Assembly (NCBI GenBank): GCA_003150755.1 | Contig: QAMT01000002.1 | Span: 558,001 to 622,000 of the forward strand | Direction: 5' to 3' | From: Phascolarctobacterium sp. | GTDB taxonomy: Bacteria > Bacillota > Negativicutes > Acidaminococcales > Acidaminococcaceae | DNA: 64,000 nucleotides | Shown here: in pieces, positions 32,446-41,143 of the stretch | How positions within the stretch are numbered: position 1 is the first letter of the stretch | Layout of the letters: every line of letters begins with the position of its first letter | Translations under genes and position numbers: made by a program | The notes under the pieces: generated by a model | Told to the model about the DNA's origin: nothing | Database searches by the model: none | The model's input: only the letters and a program-made list of their open reading frames with translations

Positions 32446-33570
32446 TTATTTTTCGGCTGCCAGCCAGGCAATTTCAGCCGCCATTTCGCCGCATTTGTAA
32501 AAATCCTGCAAATCAAGGTATTCTTCGCCGGTATGGCAGTTAAAATACCCTACCGCAACGCCAACCGTGGCAATGCCATTGGCATTAAAGTGGTTAGCGT
32601 CCATACCGCCGCCGCTTTTTTCAATCTTCGGCTCAACGCCGCATTTTTTTAGGGCTGCTGCTGTCAGGCTCACTGCCGGGCAATCTTCTTTCAGGCTGAA
32701 CGCTTTATACAAAACATCATAGCTGTAATCAATTTTTACATTGTATTCTTTTTCAATCACAGGTACAGCGTCAGCATATTTTTGCAGCAACGCTTCAAAC
32801 TCGCCTGCGTCCGTGCTGCGCATTTCACCGTTAACCTCGGCATAGTCGCACACAATGTTCAGCGCCGGGCCGCCAGCATGTACGGAGGCAATGTTTGCTG
32901 TTGAATTTACGCTCTGCCTGTTGTCCGGAATTGCCAGAATAAGCCCTGCCGCAGCGCGGATAGCGTTAATGCCTTTTTCCGGAGCTTCGCCGGCGTGGGA
33001 TGCTTTGCCGTGGATTTTATAGCAGTAACTGCATTTAGCCGGTGCTTCAACTGCTATGCCGCCGATATGCCCTTCTGCGTCAAATACAAATCCGTTTTTA
33101 GCGCGGAACTTATCAAATTCAAAATGGCGTCCGCCCAAAATGCCAAATTCCTCGCAGACGGAAAGTGCTACTTCAATATCGCCGTGCGGCTTGTCGGAAG
33201 CCTTTAACCTGCGCAGTGCGTCAAGAATTATGCAGATACCGGCTACATCGTCAGCCGCCAGAATCGTGCTGCCGTCGGTATGCACAATGCCTTTTTCTTC
33301 ATCAACAACCGGTTTGATTGCGCCGTTATTGGCAACGCGGTCCAGATGTGCGGAAAAAAGCAGCGGTTCGCAGTCAGCATTGCCGCGCAGCACAGCACGG
33401 ATATTACCGGCATTGCCGCCGATTTTTGCACCTGTATCTTCTTCAGTAACTTCCAGCCCAAGCGCCTCCAGCTTTGCCTTTACTGCATCGGCAATCTGCC
33501 TTTCGCTGCGCGATTGCACCGGAATCTGCACAAGCTCAAGAAATTCTTCCAGCATTTTTTTGTTTTCCAT
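32446..33570 (-). CDS. M20-family metallopeptidase (PepT-like)
   Basis: 374 residues with a co-catalytic dizinc site: His75 and Asp77 (SAHLDRVANNG), Asp107 (TILAADDVAG), the base/ligand Glu140-Glu141 (CEEFGILGG), Asp154 and His near 354 (GGGMDANHF before). An inserted dimerisation domain spans roughly 180-290. It resembles peptidase T-like exopeptidases and acts on short peptides in the cytoplasm. GGAGGTG precedes the ATG. It lies 21 bases after the MATE gene in one operon and ends in a terminator. Confidence 0.88.
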   Translation of the reverse strand: MENKKMLEEFLELVQIPVQSRSERQIADAVKAKLEALGLEVTEEDTGAKIGGNAGNIRAVLRGNADCEPLLFSAHLDRVANNGAIKPVVDEEKGIVHTDGSTILAADDVAGICIILDALRRLKASDKPHGDIEVALSVCEEFGILGGRHFEFDKFRAKNGFVFDAEGHIGGIAVEAPAKCSYCYKIHGKASHAGEAPEKGINAIRAAAGLILAIPDNRQSVNSTANIASVHAGGPALNIVCDYAEVNGEMRSTDAGEFEALLQKYADAVPVIEKEYNVKIDYSYDVLYKAFSLKEDCPAVSLTAAALKKCGVEPKIEKSGGGMDANHFNANGIATVGVAVGYFNCHTGEEYLDLQDFYKCGEMAAEIAWLAAEK

Positions 33571-33591
33571 ACAGCACCTCCGCTTAAGATA

Positions 33592-34941
33592 TTATTTTAG
33601 TTTAAAGCCCAGTGTTTTGCGCGCCAGCATCCTTAAAAAGTAATGGTAGCTGGCAAATAAAAAGATTGACGAGCCAACCCAGGCAATCGGGCTGGCATAG
33701 CAAACGCCTGTGTAGCCATAATCAACAGTTAAAAACAGTGCCGCCGATGTACGCAGTACAAGCTCTATAATACCCGAAAGCATCGGTATTAACGAAATAC
33801 CCATGCCTTGTACCGAGTTTCTGTAAATAAAAATCTGGCTTAAAAAGAAATAAAACGGCACGCTTAAATGCAGATACTGTTTAGCTTCTGCCATAACCTT
33901 CGGGCTCGGGTTATCCAGAAATACACCTATCATTTCCTGTCCGAAGAAATACATTAACAATGCTGCAAAAACGCTGAACCCAAGCGACAGCAGCGAACAT
34001 TTTTTTACGCCGCGGCTGATGCGGGCAAATTTACGCGCGCCAAAATTCTGCGCCGTATATACAGCCATTGCCAGGCCGAAAGAAATCATCGGCTGCAAAG
34101 CCAGCTGCTCAATACGCATGGCAGATGTAAAACCGGCTATTGTTTCAGCACCGAACTGATTACAAATAGACTGAATAATAATCATGCTAAGGCTTAAAAC
34201 AGAAAACTGCACCGCCATAGGCATGCCCATGCGTATATGCTGCCAGGCAAATCTGCCGTCCCATTTAAAATCACTCAGCCGTACATGCAATACCGGGAAT
34301 TTTTTAATAATATAAATTACGCACAAAAAGCTGGAAAAGCCCTGCGCTATAACAAGCGCCAACGCGCTGCCAGGTACGCCCCAGCCAAAATTGATGATGA
34401 ACACCAGCGCTAGGACAATGTTCAGCAAGGTTGAGATTATCAGAAAATACAGCGGCGTTTTGCTGTCGCCCAAAGAACGCAGGATGTTAGACAGCATATT
34501 GTATGCCATCATAAAAATCAGGCCGTAAACAATAATCATTACGTATGCTTTGGCATCAGCATAAAGCTCCTGCGGGATATTCATTGCCGCCAGCATCGGG
34601 TCTATAAATATGATTGCTACTGCCATCAAAAATATGACAAACAATGTGCAAAGCATCAAGGACATAGCCGCACTGCGGCGCACGCCTTTAATATCACCTG
34701 CGCCGAAAAGCTGCCCCGTTACAACGCTGAAACCACCGCTCATGCCAAGAGTAAGCATTACCAGCATCATAAACAGCGGTGCCGTTGCACCTACCGCCGC
34801 CAGGGCATTAACGCCAATCGTCCTGCCGACAATGATAATATCAGCAATATTATAAAGCTGCTGAAATACATTGCCTATTAACAGCGGTATCATAAATGGA
34901 ATTATCAGTTTAAGAGGAGCACCCTCCGTCATGTTTTTCAT
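33592..34941 (-). CDS. MATE-family multidrug/metabolite exporter
   Basis: 449 residues, twelve predicted helices in two MatE repeats: KLIIPFMIPLLIGNVFQQLYNIADIIIVGRTIGVNALAAVG at the start (typical of the DinF/NorM-like Firmicute branch) and a second repeat after residue 230 with MAVYTAQNFGARKFARISRG. It uses a Na+ or H+ gradient to expel cationic compounds. It is the first gene of a pair with the M20 peptidase. The substrate is not predictable. Confidence 0.92.
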   Translation of the reverse strand: MKNMTEGAPLKLIIPFMIPLLIGNVFQQLYNIADIIIVGRTIGVNALAAVGATAPLFMMLVMLTLGMSGGFSVVTGQLFGAGDIKGVRRSAAMSLMLCTLFVIFLMAVAIIFIDPMLAAMNIPQELYADAKAYVMIIVYGLIFMMAYNMLSNILRSLGDSKTPLYFLIISTLLNIVLALVFIINFGWGVPGSALALVIAQGFSSFLCVIYIIKKFPVLHVRLSDFKWDGRFAWQHIRMGMPMAVQFSVLSLSMIIIQSICNQFGAETIAGFTSAMRIEQLALQPMISFGLAMAVYTAQNFGARKFARISRGVKKCSLLSLGFSVFAALLMYFFGQEMIGVFLDNPSPKVMAEAKQYLHLSVPFYFFLSQIFIYRNSVQGMGISLIPMLSGIIELVLRTSAALFLTVDYGYTGVCYASPIAWVGSSIFLFASYHYFLRMLARKTLGFKLK

Positions 34942-35044
34942 AATTGGCCAAACCTACATAATTATAAATTTTGACTAATAAGTCAGTGCTTTCATTGTAA
35001 CACTTTTTCATATAATAAACAATCTATTTTATATTTCGCCGGTT

Positions 35045-35692
35045 TTAGTCTTTTACCTTCCATTTATCAAAAAAATGCACGTATTTTTCATATACATAAA
35101 CCATTCTGCCAACCAAAACAGCAGCGGCAATCGTGCCTAAACCTACGCCGCGCAGCTCGCTAAATTCAAACAACGAAAGTATAATACTGATAGTTACAAG
35201 CGTAATGTCAAAACAGTTTTTCAGCAGGCTGAAATTCTTTTTGGTTACAAAAGTCATTACGTTAACAAAGCCTTCGCCTGCCGTTAAAAAGATTTTGGCA
35301 CGCACTTCCAAAAAGATGCCAAAGGCAATGACGACTATGCTTATCAAACAGCCTGCCCATTTGGCAGCGGCTGTTTCCGGATTATACCAACCCAAAAGCC
35401 ACATAAACACGTCGATGCTGGAACCAAACGGTATTGTTACGCATATTTGCCCCAAAATTTCACGCCAGTAAATTTTACGCAGCAGCAAAGGCTGTACTGC
35501 AATAATCAGTAAATTGATGACAATAGTCGTAACACCGACGCTGTAAGGCGTAATCATGCTTAAAACCCAAGGCAGGCTCGATATCGGCGAAGTGCCTAAA
35601 TCTGCCTTGCACGAAAGGGCAATGGAAAAGCCCATTAAACAAATACCGCTGATAAACATAGCCATACGCGGCCAAAAGTGTTGATTATTCAA
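35045..35692 (-). CDS. YczE/YitT-like integral membrane protein
   Basis: 215 residues, five to six helices, with the recognisable GFSIALSCKADLGTSPISSLPWVLS, PFGSSIDVFMWLL and EVRAKIFLTAGEGFVNVMTFV segments of the YczE/YyaS family. The function in the family is unknown. It stands alone on the minus strand, 103 bases beyond the MATE gene, with a bidirectional terminator upstream that isolates it from the FAH-family gene. Confidence 0.82.
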   Translation of the reverse strand: MNNQHFWPRMAMFISGICLMGFSIALSCKADLGTSPISSLPWVLSMITPYSVGVTTIVINLLIIAVQPLLLRKIYWREILGQICVTIPFGSSIDVFMWLLGWYNPETAAAKWAGCLISIVVIAFGIFLEVRAKIFLTAGEGFVNVMTFVTKKNFSLLKNCFDITLVTISIILSLFEFSELRGVGLGTIAAAVLVGRMVYVYEKYVHFFDKWKVKD

Positions 35693-35755
35693 TTCAATCT
35701 TCCTTCCCTCTTAATTCATTATTATTTCATATCATTAGCAGTTGTTTCGGCGAAT

Positions 35756-35783
35756 AAAAAAAGACGATAACTCGTCTTTTTTT
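35756..35783 (-). terminator. Bidirectional terminator
   Basis: AAAGACGA-TAAC-TCGTCTTT flanked by A and T runs; it serves the FAH-family operon on the minus strand. Confidence 0.8.
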
Positions 35784-35799
35784 ATTACAGCCGTTTATT

Positions 35800-36561
35800 T
35801 TATCCTTTTACTACGGTATTGGTCAGCCTGCCAATGCCTTCTATTTCTACTGTTACCACATCGCCCGGCACCATCGGCCCGCAACCCATCGGTGTTCCGG
35901 TAAGCACCAGGTCACCGGCATCAAGCGTCATGCTTTCGGAAATATAACTTAAAATTTCGTATGGATTATAAACCATGTCGCTGGTGCGTCCGTTCTGTTT
36001 CAGCTCACCGTTCAGATAAGTTTTGATTGCCAAATCCGTCGGGTCAAGGTCTGTTTCCAGCCACGGCCCTAACGGGCAGAAGGTGTCAAACGATTTGCTG
36101 CGCAGCCACTGCACATCGTCAAGCTGCAAATCTCTTGCCGTTACATCATTGGCGCAGGTATAACCCAAAATATAGTCTTTTACTTCTTCCGGTTTTACGT
36201 TACGCATACGCTTTTTAATTACCACACCCAGCTCTGCCTCGTAAACAACCTCTTTGCTCTGCCAGGGATAAACAATAGCGGCGCCGTCGCCGATAATCGT
36301 ATGCGATGCCTTGCCGAAAAGCATCGGTTCTTTAGGCACTTCCGCATGAAACTCCTCCGCATGCTGGCGGTAATTAAAACCAACGCAGATAATCTGCTTG
36401 GGCACACAGGGCGCCAAAAGTTTTATATCTTCCAGGCGGAACTCCTCATCGGTAATGCGCCAGAAAGTTTCCAGGCTGCCATAAACAGTCCTTACTACGT
36501 CGCCGTCGATAAAACCTATTCTTTTATTGCCGTTTGGTTCTTCAAAACGTACACATCTCAT
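35800..36561 (-). CDS. Fumarylacetoacetate-hydrolase-family enzyme
   Basis: 253 residues with the FAH fold: ICVGFNYRQHAEEFH, metal ligands in YEAELGVVIKK (two Glu) and TCANDVTARDLQ (Asp), and LVLTGTPMGCGPMVPGDVVTVEIEGIG at the end. Members cleave or decarboxylate acylpyruvates or are oxaloacetate tautomerases; the precise substrate is uncertain. It starts one base after the stop of the PHP gene, so the two are co-translated. Confidence 0.88.
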   Translation of the reverse strand: MRCVRFEEPNGNKRIGFIDGDVVRTVYGSLETFWRITDEEFRLEDIKLLAPCVPKQIICVGFNYRQHAEEFHAEVPKEPMLFGKASHTIIGDGAAIVYPWQSKEVVYEAELGVVIKKRMRNVKPEEVKDYILGYTCANDVTARDLQLDDVQWLRSKSFDTFCPLGPWLETDLDPTDLAIKTYLNGELKQNGRTSDMVYNPYEILSYISESMTLDAGDLVLTGTPMGCGPMVPGDVVTVEIEGIGRLTNTVVKG

Positions 36562-36562
36562 C

Positions 36563-37339
36563 TTAAAGTATCATCCTTTGCATTTTTCGTTCTTCAAAAT
36601 ATACAGGCACAAGCCCGGCTGCTTCTGCCATTTCCCGGGCAATAGCAAGCCTGCGGCCGACATGCTCTTTATAATGCGCATCGCTGCCCAGCGTTGCATA
36701 ACGCCCGCCCAATTCCCGGTAGCGTTTATATAAAACCAGCAAATGCTTTACTGCCGCAGGATTGTCCAACCGCCGCGTATTGATTTCAATAGCCTTTTCC
36801 TTTGCTGCTAAAAGCCTGAACACCTCATCAAACAGTTCCGGCGCTTCAGCATAAACAAGCTCCTTATCTTCATAAGGCATATAGCGGCACATATAATCAA
36901 TATGCGCAAAACTGTCAAAATTATCATGCAGCTTTAAATTGGCAGCTGTTGCTTTTAAAAATTCTTCTACGGCTTCAAGTTTTGTTTTACCGGTATAGGT
37001 TTTTGCTTCATACATATCACGGCCGTTCATACAGTGCATTGAACCCAAAATAAAATCAAACGGATATTTTTTACCAAGCGCATCGTCATTGGCACTTGTC
37101 GATTCCTGCATACCTACCTCAATACCAAGCAGCAGTTTTTTGCTGCGGTAAGGCTCATACTTTGCAAAATAATCGTCAATATCAAAGACAAAGGCTTCCG
37201 GATTGGTTGGGTAATCCTCGTCCCAATGTTCCGTTACAATCATGCCAATGCCCTGGGCCTCTGCCATGACTTCAGCTTCGTCAATTTTCATTTTGGAATC
37301 AATAGAATACTGGCAGTGCATATGTGTATCAAATATCAT
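36563..37339 (-). CDS. PHP-domain phosphoesterase, histidinol-phosphatase type
   Basis: 258 residues: HxH metal motif His6 and His8 (FDTHMHCQYSID), VTEHWDEDY, GIEVGMQ, LGSMHCMNGRD, FAHIDYM, EINTRRL and LGSDAHYKEHVGR, which together supply the trinuclear metal site of HisJ-like phosphatases. It may dephosphorylate histidinol phosphate, but no other his gene is nearby and the pairing with a FAH-family gene suggests another small phosphoester. The sequence ATTTCCCGGGCAAT at 36630-36643 within the gene is a near match to the Noc-binding site. Confidence 0.85.
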   Translation of the reverse strand: MIFDTHMHCQYSIDSKMKIDEAEVMAEAQGIGMIVTEHWDEDYPTNPEAFVFDIDDYFAKYEPYRSKKLLLGIEVGMQESTSANDDALGKKYPFDFILGSMHCMNGRDMYEAKTYTGKTKLEAVEEFLKATAANLKLHDNFDSFAHIDYMCRYMPYEDKELVYAEAPELFDEVFRLLAAKEKAIEINTRRLDNPAAVKHLLVLYKRYRELGGRYATLGSDAHYKEHVGRRLAIAREMAEAAGLVPVYFEERKMQRMIL

Positions 37340-37545
37340 TTTTCAATACCTCGTATAGTCTATTATACCATACCTTCGCAAAAAAACTGAACTTCATCAA
37401 TATTTTACCAAAAGCTAATAAAATTTTGCACTTTGCCTTATCGCACCCATATTTGGCCTATGGGCCGATTTTTCTGTTTTGGTATAATTGGATATTCATT
37501 TTGCGTTTTACATGCCTTAGCGGCGATTTAAACGCATGGATTTTT

Positions 37546-38037
37546 TCAGCGGGTAAGCTGTTCCAAAACCTCTTTTTCTTCATCAGAAAGCTGATAAGTT
37601 GACTTACCGTTTTCTACCGGTTTGGCGTAACTTCTGTTATCTTCCCTGCCGTACAGACTTGAAAGCACAACGCCGTTATTATTTTCATCAAGTACAGCCA
37701 GCGAATAACTTAAATTGCTGCCGGTATCGGTAAAGGCGTTATAGCGCATCAGTTTTACTTTCTGCACGCATCCTTTCATCTGTTCGCGCATTGCCTGCTG
37801 TTGCTGTTCCAGTTTTTGCAAATCTGCTTTGGCAGCACGCACCTCTGTCAAAGTTTTGGTTAAAATTTCATCCCAGTTTTTATCATCGCCCTGGGTAAAA
37901 AAGTCATATTTTGCTTTTAACTCCTGCAACTCCTTTTTTTGGCTTTTACAAGTCAAAAACAGTTTAATCAAAAGCGCAAGCATAACTACAACTATTACAA
38001 GCAAATAATTTTGCAGTATTAAATTTATACCTTCCAA
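37546..38037 (-). CDS. DUF4446-family membrane-anchored protein
   Basis: 163 residues with an N-terminal membrane helix (about 8-27), a coiled coil (30-95, with LQKLEQQQQAMREQMKGCV) and the compact domain VKLMRYNAFTDTGSNLSYSLAVLDENNNGVV typical of DUF4446. The family occurs next to parAB in many Firmicutes, which is the context here; its role is unknown. TTG at 38037 is the start, with AGGAGG 8 bases upstream. It lies 17 bases after the DUF554 gene. Confidence 0.85.
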   Translation of the reverse strand: MEGINLILQNYLLVIVVVMLALLIKLFLTCKSQKKELQELKAKYDFFTQGDDKNWDEILTKTLTEVRAAKADLQKLEQQQQAMREQMKGCVQKVKLMRYNAFTDTGSNLSYSLAVLDENNNGVVLSSLYGREDNRSYAKPVENGKSTYQLSDEEKEVLEQLTR

Positions 38038-38054
38038 AATACATCCTCCTAAAT

Positions 38055-38753
38055 TTAAACAAACAGATAAGTAATTATACCGGCAATAAATATCGCGGGC
38101 AGCTGGTTGGAAATACGTATCTCCAAAAGACCCAGCATATTGATGCCGATAGCTGCAATAAGCACACCGCCGCAGGCGCTTACTTCGTTAATAATAACAG
38201 GCGTCATTACCGGCTGCAAAAAACTTGCCAAAATTGTAAGCGTACCCTGGTATAAAAAAACACTTACAGAAGAAAGCGCTACGCCGATGCCTAAATTAGC
38301 TGCCAGAATAACTGCTATAACACCGTCCATAGTAGCTTTGGCATATAAAATAGTCGGATTATTATTTAATCCATCCTCCAGGCTTCCCACTACCGCCATC
38401 GCGCCAATAACATAAATCAGGCTGGCGCTGATAAAGCCTTCGGCAATTTTTTTAGCATTGCCGCCGCTTTTACCGCTGTTTATTTTTGCGCCCACCCACA
38501 GGCCGATTTTTTGAAAATGGCCGTCAATATCAAGCCATTCGCCTATGACAGAACCGATAACAAGGCTTGCTACGCAAATTACTACATTCTCTGTTTTTAA
38601 TGCCATTTGCAGACCAACAACAACTATGCACAACGCAACACCCTGCATAATTGTCTGCTTCCATTTTTCCGGCAGGCCGCGCTTTAAAAATAAACCCAGT
38701 ATTGTGCCGCCCAATATGGCAGCTACATTGGCAACCGTACCTATTCCGGCCAC
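38055..38753 (-). CDS. DUF554-family integral membrane protein
   Basis: 232 residues, about seven helices, with the DUF554 signature GTVANVAAILGGTILGLFLKRGLPE and LVIGSVIGEWLDID. The function of the family is unknown. A GTG start at 38753 follows GGGGGAATA. It is placed between parB and the DUF4446 gene in what looks like one operon with parA-parB. Confidence 0.85.
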   Translation of the reverse strand: MAGIGTVANVAAILGGTILGLFLKRGLPEKWKQTIMQGVALCIVVVGLQMALKTENVVICVASLVIGSVIGEWLDIDGHFQKIGLWVGAKINSGKSGGNAKKIAEGFISASLIYVIGAMAVVGSLEDGLNNNPTILYAKATMDGVIAVILAANLGIGVALSSVSVFLYQGTLTILASFLQPVMTPVIINEVSACGGVLIAAIGINMLGLLEIRISNQLPAIFIAGIITYLFV

Positions 38754-38781
38754 AATTATTCCCCCAATTACAAAATAAAAA

Positions 38782-39726
38782 CTACACAGTTAATTTTTGT
38801 TCTTTTTTGTTACTGCTTTTAGGCTTTTGTTCCAACAATTCGTATATTCTTTCAAGGTCCTCAGCAGAATAATAATTTATTTCTATCTTACCTTGCTTTT
38901 CGTTTTTCGGTACAATTTTTACTTTCGTTCCCAAAAGCTCAATCAGCCGGTTCTGAAAATCCTGGCAGTAAACGCTGATTTCTTTTACTTTACGTTTTTT
39001 GACAGGTTTTTCTTCATCTTTATTATCAAACGTAATATGCTCGCCGTTCTTTATTCTCTTTACAATATCTTCAACAGCACGCGCAGAAAGCCCCTGTTCA
39101 ATAATCAGCAGCGCCAACTGCTCCTGTTCTTCTTTATCATCTAAAGCTAAAAGCGGCCTTACCTGCCCCATCGTCAATGTTTCACGTGAAACAGCGTCGC
39201 GCACATCCTGAGGCAAATTAAGCAAACGTAAAATATTGGTAACCGCTGTACGGCTGCGGCCGATTTTTTTAGCAGCCTGTTCCTGTGTAAGCCCAAATTC
39301 GCTCATCAGGCGTTTAATGCCTTCAGCTTCTTCAATCGGGTTCAGGTCGTGACGCTGAATATTTTCAACTAAAGCAATTTCTGCCATAGCTGCATTATCA
39401 TATTCGCGCACAATTACCGGCACCGTTTTAAGCTTGGCTTTCATTGCTGCACGCCAGCGGCGCTCTCCGGCAACAAGCTCATAAATACGTCCGTTTTTAC
39501 GGACAATAAGTGGCTGAATAACGCCGTGCTCTTTAATGCTTTCGGCAAGTTCTTCGAGCTTGTCTTCATCAAAAACCTTACGCGGCTGCAGCGGATTCGG
39601 TTTAATATCTCCGACAGCAATTTCTATCTCTTTTTCATGGGGCTGCACTTCATCGACCGGCGCAATAGTTGCATTATCAGTAAAGATTGCGCCAAGCCCT
39701 TTGCCCAATCCGCCTTTTTTATTCAT
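38782..39726 (-). CDS. parB: Chromosome-partitioning protein ParB
   Basis: 314 residues: N-terminal ParA-stimulating peptide GGLGKGLGAIF, CTP-binding ParB/Srx domain (IKPNPLQPRKVF, GERRWRAAM, ALVENIQRHDLNPIEEA), HTH (GLTQEQAAKKIGRSRTAVTNILRLL) and C-terminal dimerisation region with a basic linker. The recognition helix has the Arg (GRSR) expected for parS binding, in contrast to Noc. The ATG at 39726 overlaps the parA stop by 8 bases and has GGAGG upstream; a 22-codon extension is unlikely. One perfect parS site lies inside the gene. Confidence 0.96.
   Translation of the reverse strand: MNKKGGLGKGLGAIFTDNATIAPVDEVQPHEKEIEIAVGDIKPNPLQPRKVFDEDKLEELAESIKEHGVIQPLIVRKNGRIYELVAGERRWRAAMKAKLKTVPVIVREYDNAAMAEIALVENIQRHDLNPIEEAEGIKRLMSEFGLTQEQAAKKIGRSRTAVTNILRLLNLPQDVRDAVSRETLTMGQVRPLLALDDKEEQEQLALLIIEQGLSARAVEDIVKRIKNGEHITFDNKDEEKPVKKRKVKEISVYCQDFQNRLIELLGTKVKIVPKNEKQGKIEINYYSAEDLERIYELLEQKPKSSNKKEQKLTV
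39178..39193. promoter_or_regulatory. parS site within parB
   Basis: A perfect 16-bp palindrome TGTTTCACGTGAAACA, identical to the consensus ParB-binding site. It falls in codons just after the helix-turn-helix region. Confidence 0.95.
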
Positions 39727-40480
39727 CACCAAGAACCTCCTGCGCCAGCTCCATATAAACCTGCGCTCCTTTGGATTTGGGGTCATACACAATTACCGGC
39801 TGCCCATGGCTGGGCGCTTCACTTAAACGCACATTACGTGGAATAATTGTGTTGTACATTTTAGTATTAAAGTATTTGCGCACTTCGCCAACTACATCAC
39901 TGGATAAATTTGTGCGCTGGTCAAACATCGTCATCAAAACCCCTTCCAGTTTTAAAGCCGGATTAAGGTTACGCTGCACAAGTTTAATTGTGTTCATCAG
40001 CTGGCTTACACCTTCCAGTGCGTAAAATTCGCACTGAATCGGCACCAGAACAGAATTGGCAGCCGTTAAAGCATTGATTGTCAATAATCCCAAAGAAGGC
40101 GGGCAGTCAATCAGCACATAATCATAATCATGCTTTACACGTTCCAAAGCATTTTTTAAACGGCCTTCCCTGTTCATCAGGCTTACAAGTTCAATTTCTG
40201 CGCCCGCCAGCTGTATGGTTGCCGGTATAACGTCAAGATTTTCATAATCACTGTGCAGCAGCACATCTTTCATCGGCACATCACTGATTAAGGTATCATA
40301 AATACATTTTTTTATATCGCGCTTATCAAATCCAAGGCCGCTGGTTGCGTTGCCCTGGGGGTCTGCGTCAAGCATAAGTACCTTGCGCCCCTTTTGTGCA
40401 AGGCAGGCAGCAAGGTTAACGGCCGTCGTTGTTTTACCGACGCCGCCTTTCTGATTTGCTATTGCAATTACCTTTACCAA
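39719..40480 (-). CDS. parA: Chromosome-partitioning ATPase ParA (Soj)
   Basis: 253 residues: deviant Walker A ANQKGGVGKTTTAVNLA, ADPQGNATSGLG, Walker B DYVLIDCPPSLGLLT, and C-terminal RNVRLSEAPSHGQP. It dimerises on ATP and binds DNA non-specifically, driving ParB-parS segregation and, in Soj relatives, modulating DnaA. I take TTG at 40480, with GAGGTG upstream, as start; this places KVIAIANQKGG at the canonical N-terminus. Confidence 0.96.
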   Translation of the reverse strand: MVKVIAIANQKGGVGKTTTAVNLAACLAQKGRKVLMLDADPQGNATSGLGFDKRDIKKCIYDTLISDVPMKDVLLHSDYENLDVIPATIQLAGAEIELVSLMNREGRLKNALERVKHDYDYVLIDCPPSLGLLTINALTAANSVLVPIQCEFYALEGVSQLMNTIKLVQRNLNPALKLEGVLMTMFDQRTNLSSDVVGEVRKYFNTKMYNTIIPRNVRLSEAPSHGQPVIVYDPKSKGAQVYMELAQEVLGDE

Positions 40481-40569
40481 ATTTCTCACCTCATAAAAAA
40501 CAATCAAACTATCTTAATAATTTTATCACATTTTTAGTAGTAAACATATAGCAAAGCCCAAAGTTTTTA

Positions 40570-40585
40570 TGTTTCACGTGAAACA
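40570..40585. promoter_or_regulatory. parS site upstream of parA
   Basis: A second perfect TGTTTCACGTGAAACA, 90 bases upstream of the parA start, where ParB could also influence parAB expression. Confidence 0.95.
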
Positions 40586-40631
40586 TGGCATAAGTTTTTA
40601 ACCATTATTGAAGAAATCTCTAAAAACAGAA

Positions 40632-40656
40632 GAAAAAATGCGGCTCAAGGCCGCAT
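40632..40656 (-). terminator. Terminator of the YbaK gene
   Basis: ATGCGGC (minus, 40656-40650) / GCCGCAT (40644-40638) with a 5-base loop, then T run. Confidence 0.8.
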
Positions 40657-40659
40657 CTT

Positions 40660-41130
40660 TTATTTTAACTTACAAACATCAACCCAACCCGCAAAATGGT
40701 CGGTGTGTTTTTCCAGCTCCGGTATTGTCAGTTTAATAGCGCTGTTGCTGCTGCCGCAGGCAGGATAAACATATTCAAAGCGTTTTAACGATTCGTCCAG
40801 ATAAACCTGTACGCCTTCATTAACAGCGAACGGGCAGACACCACCGACAGCATGGCCAATCAGGTTTTCTGCCTCATCCGCAGCAAGCATTTTGGCTTTT
40901 ACGCCAAAACGCATTTTATATTTATGGTTGTCAATTTTAACATCGCCCGGAGCAACAATTAAAATTACATCGTCATGCACAGCAAAAGATAAAGTTTTGG
41001 CAATCAGGCTACCGTCGCAGTTCAACGCTTTGGCAGCAAGTTCTACCGTCGCACTCGAAACATCAAACTCCAAAATCTGGTCTTCCATATTACGGGCTTT
41101 AAAATAAGCCCTTACTTTTTCAATTGACAA
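40660..41130 (-). CDS. YbaK/EbsC-family aminoacyl-tRNA deacylase
   Basis: 156 residues of the YbaK/ProX editing fold: TVELAAKALNCDGSLIAKTL, LIVAPGDVKIDNHKYKMRF, GHAVGGVCPFAV and GSSNSAIKLTIPELEKH. Such proteins hydrolyse mischarged tRNA, usually Cys- or Ala-tRNA(Pro), in trans. TTG at 41130 with GGAGGG upstream is taken as the start, 16 codons inside the longest frame. It lies 13 bases after the FMN dehydrogenase gene, probably as one operon. Confidence 0.88.
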   Translation of the reverse strand: MSIEKVRAYFKARNMEDQILEFDVSSATVELAAKALNCDGSLIAKTLSFAVHDDVILIVAPGDVKIDNHKYKMRFGVKAKMLAADEAENLIGHAVGGVCPFAVNEGVQVYLDESLKRFEYVYPACGSSNSAIKLTIPELEKHTDHFAGWVDVCKLK

Positions 41131-41143
41131 AATCAACCCTCCG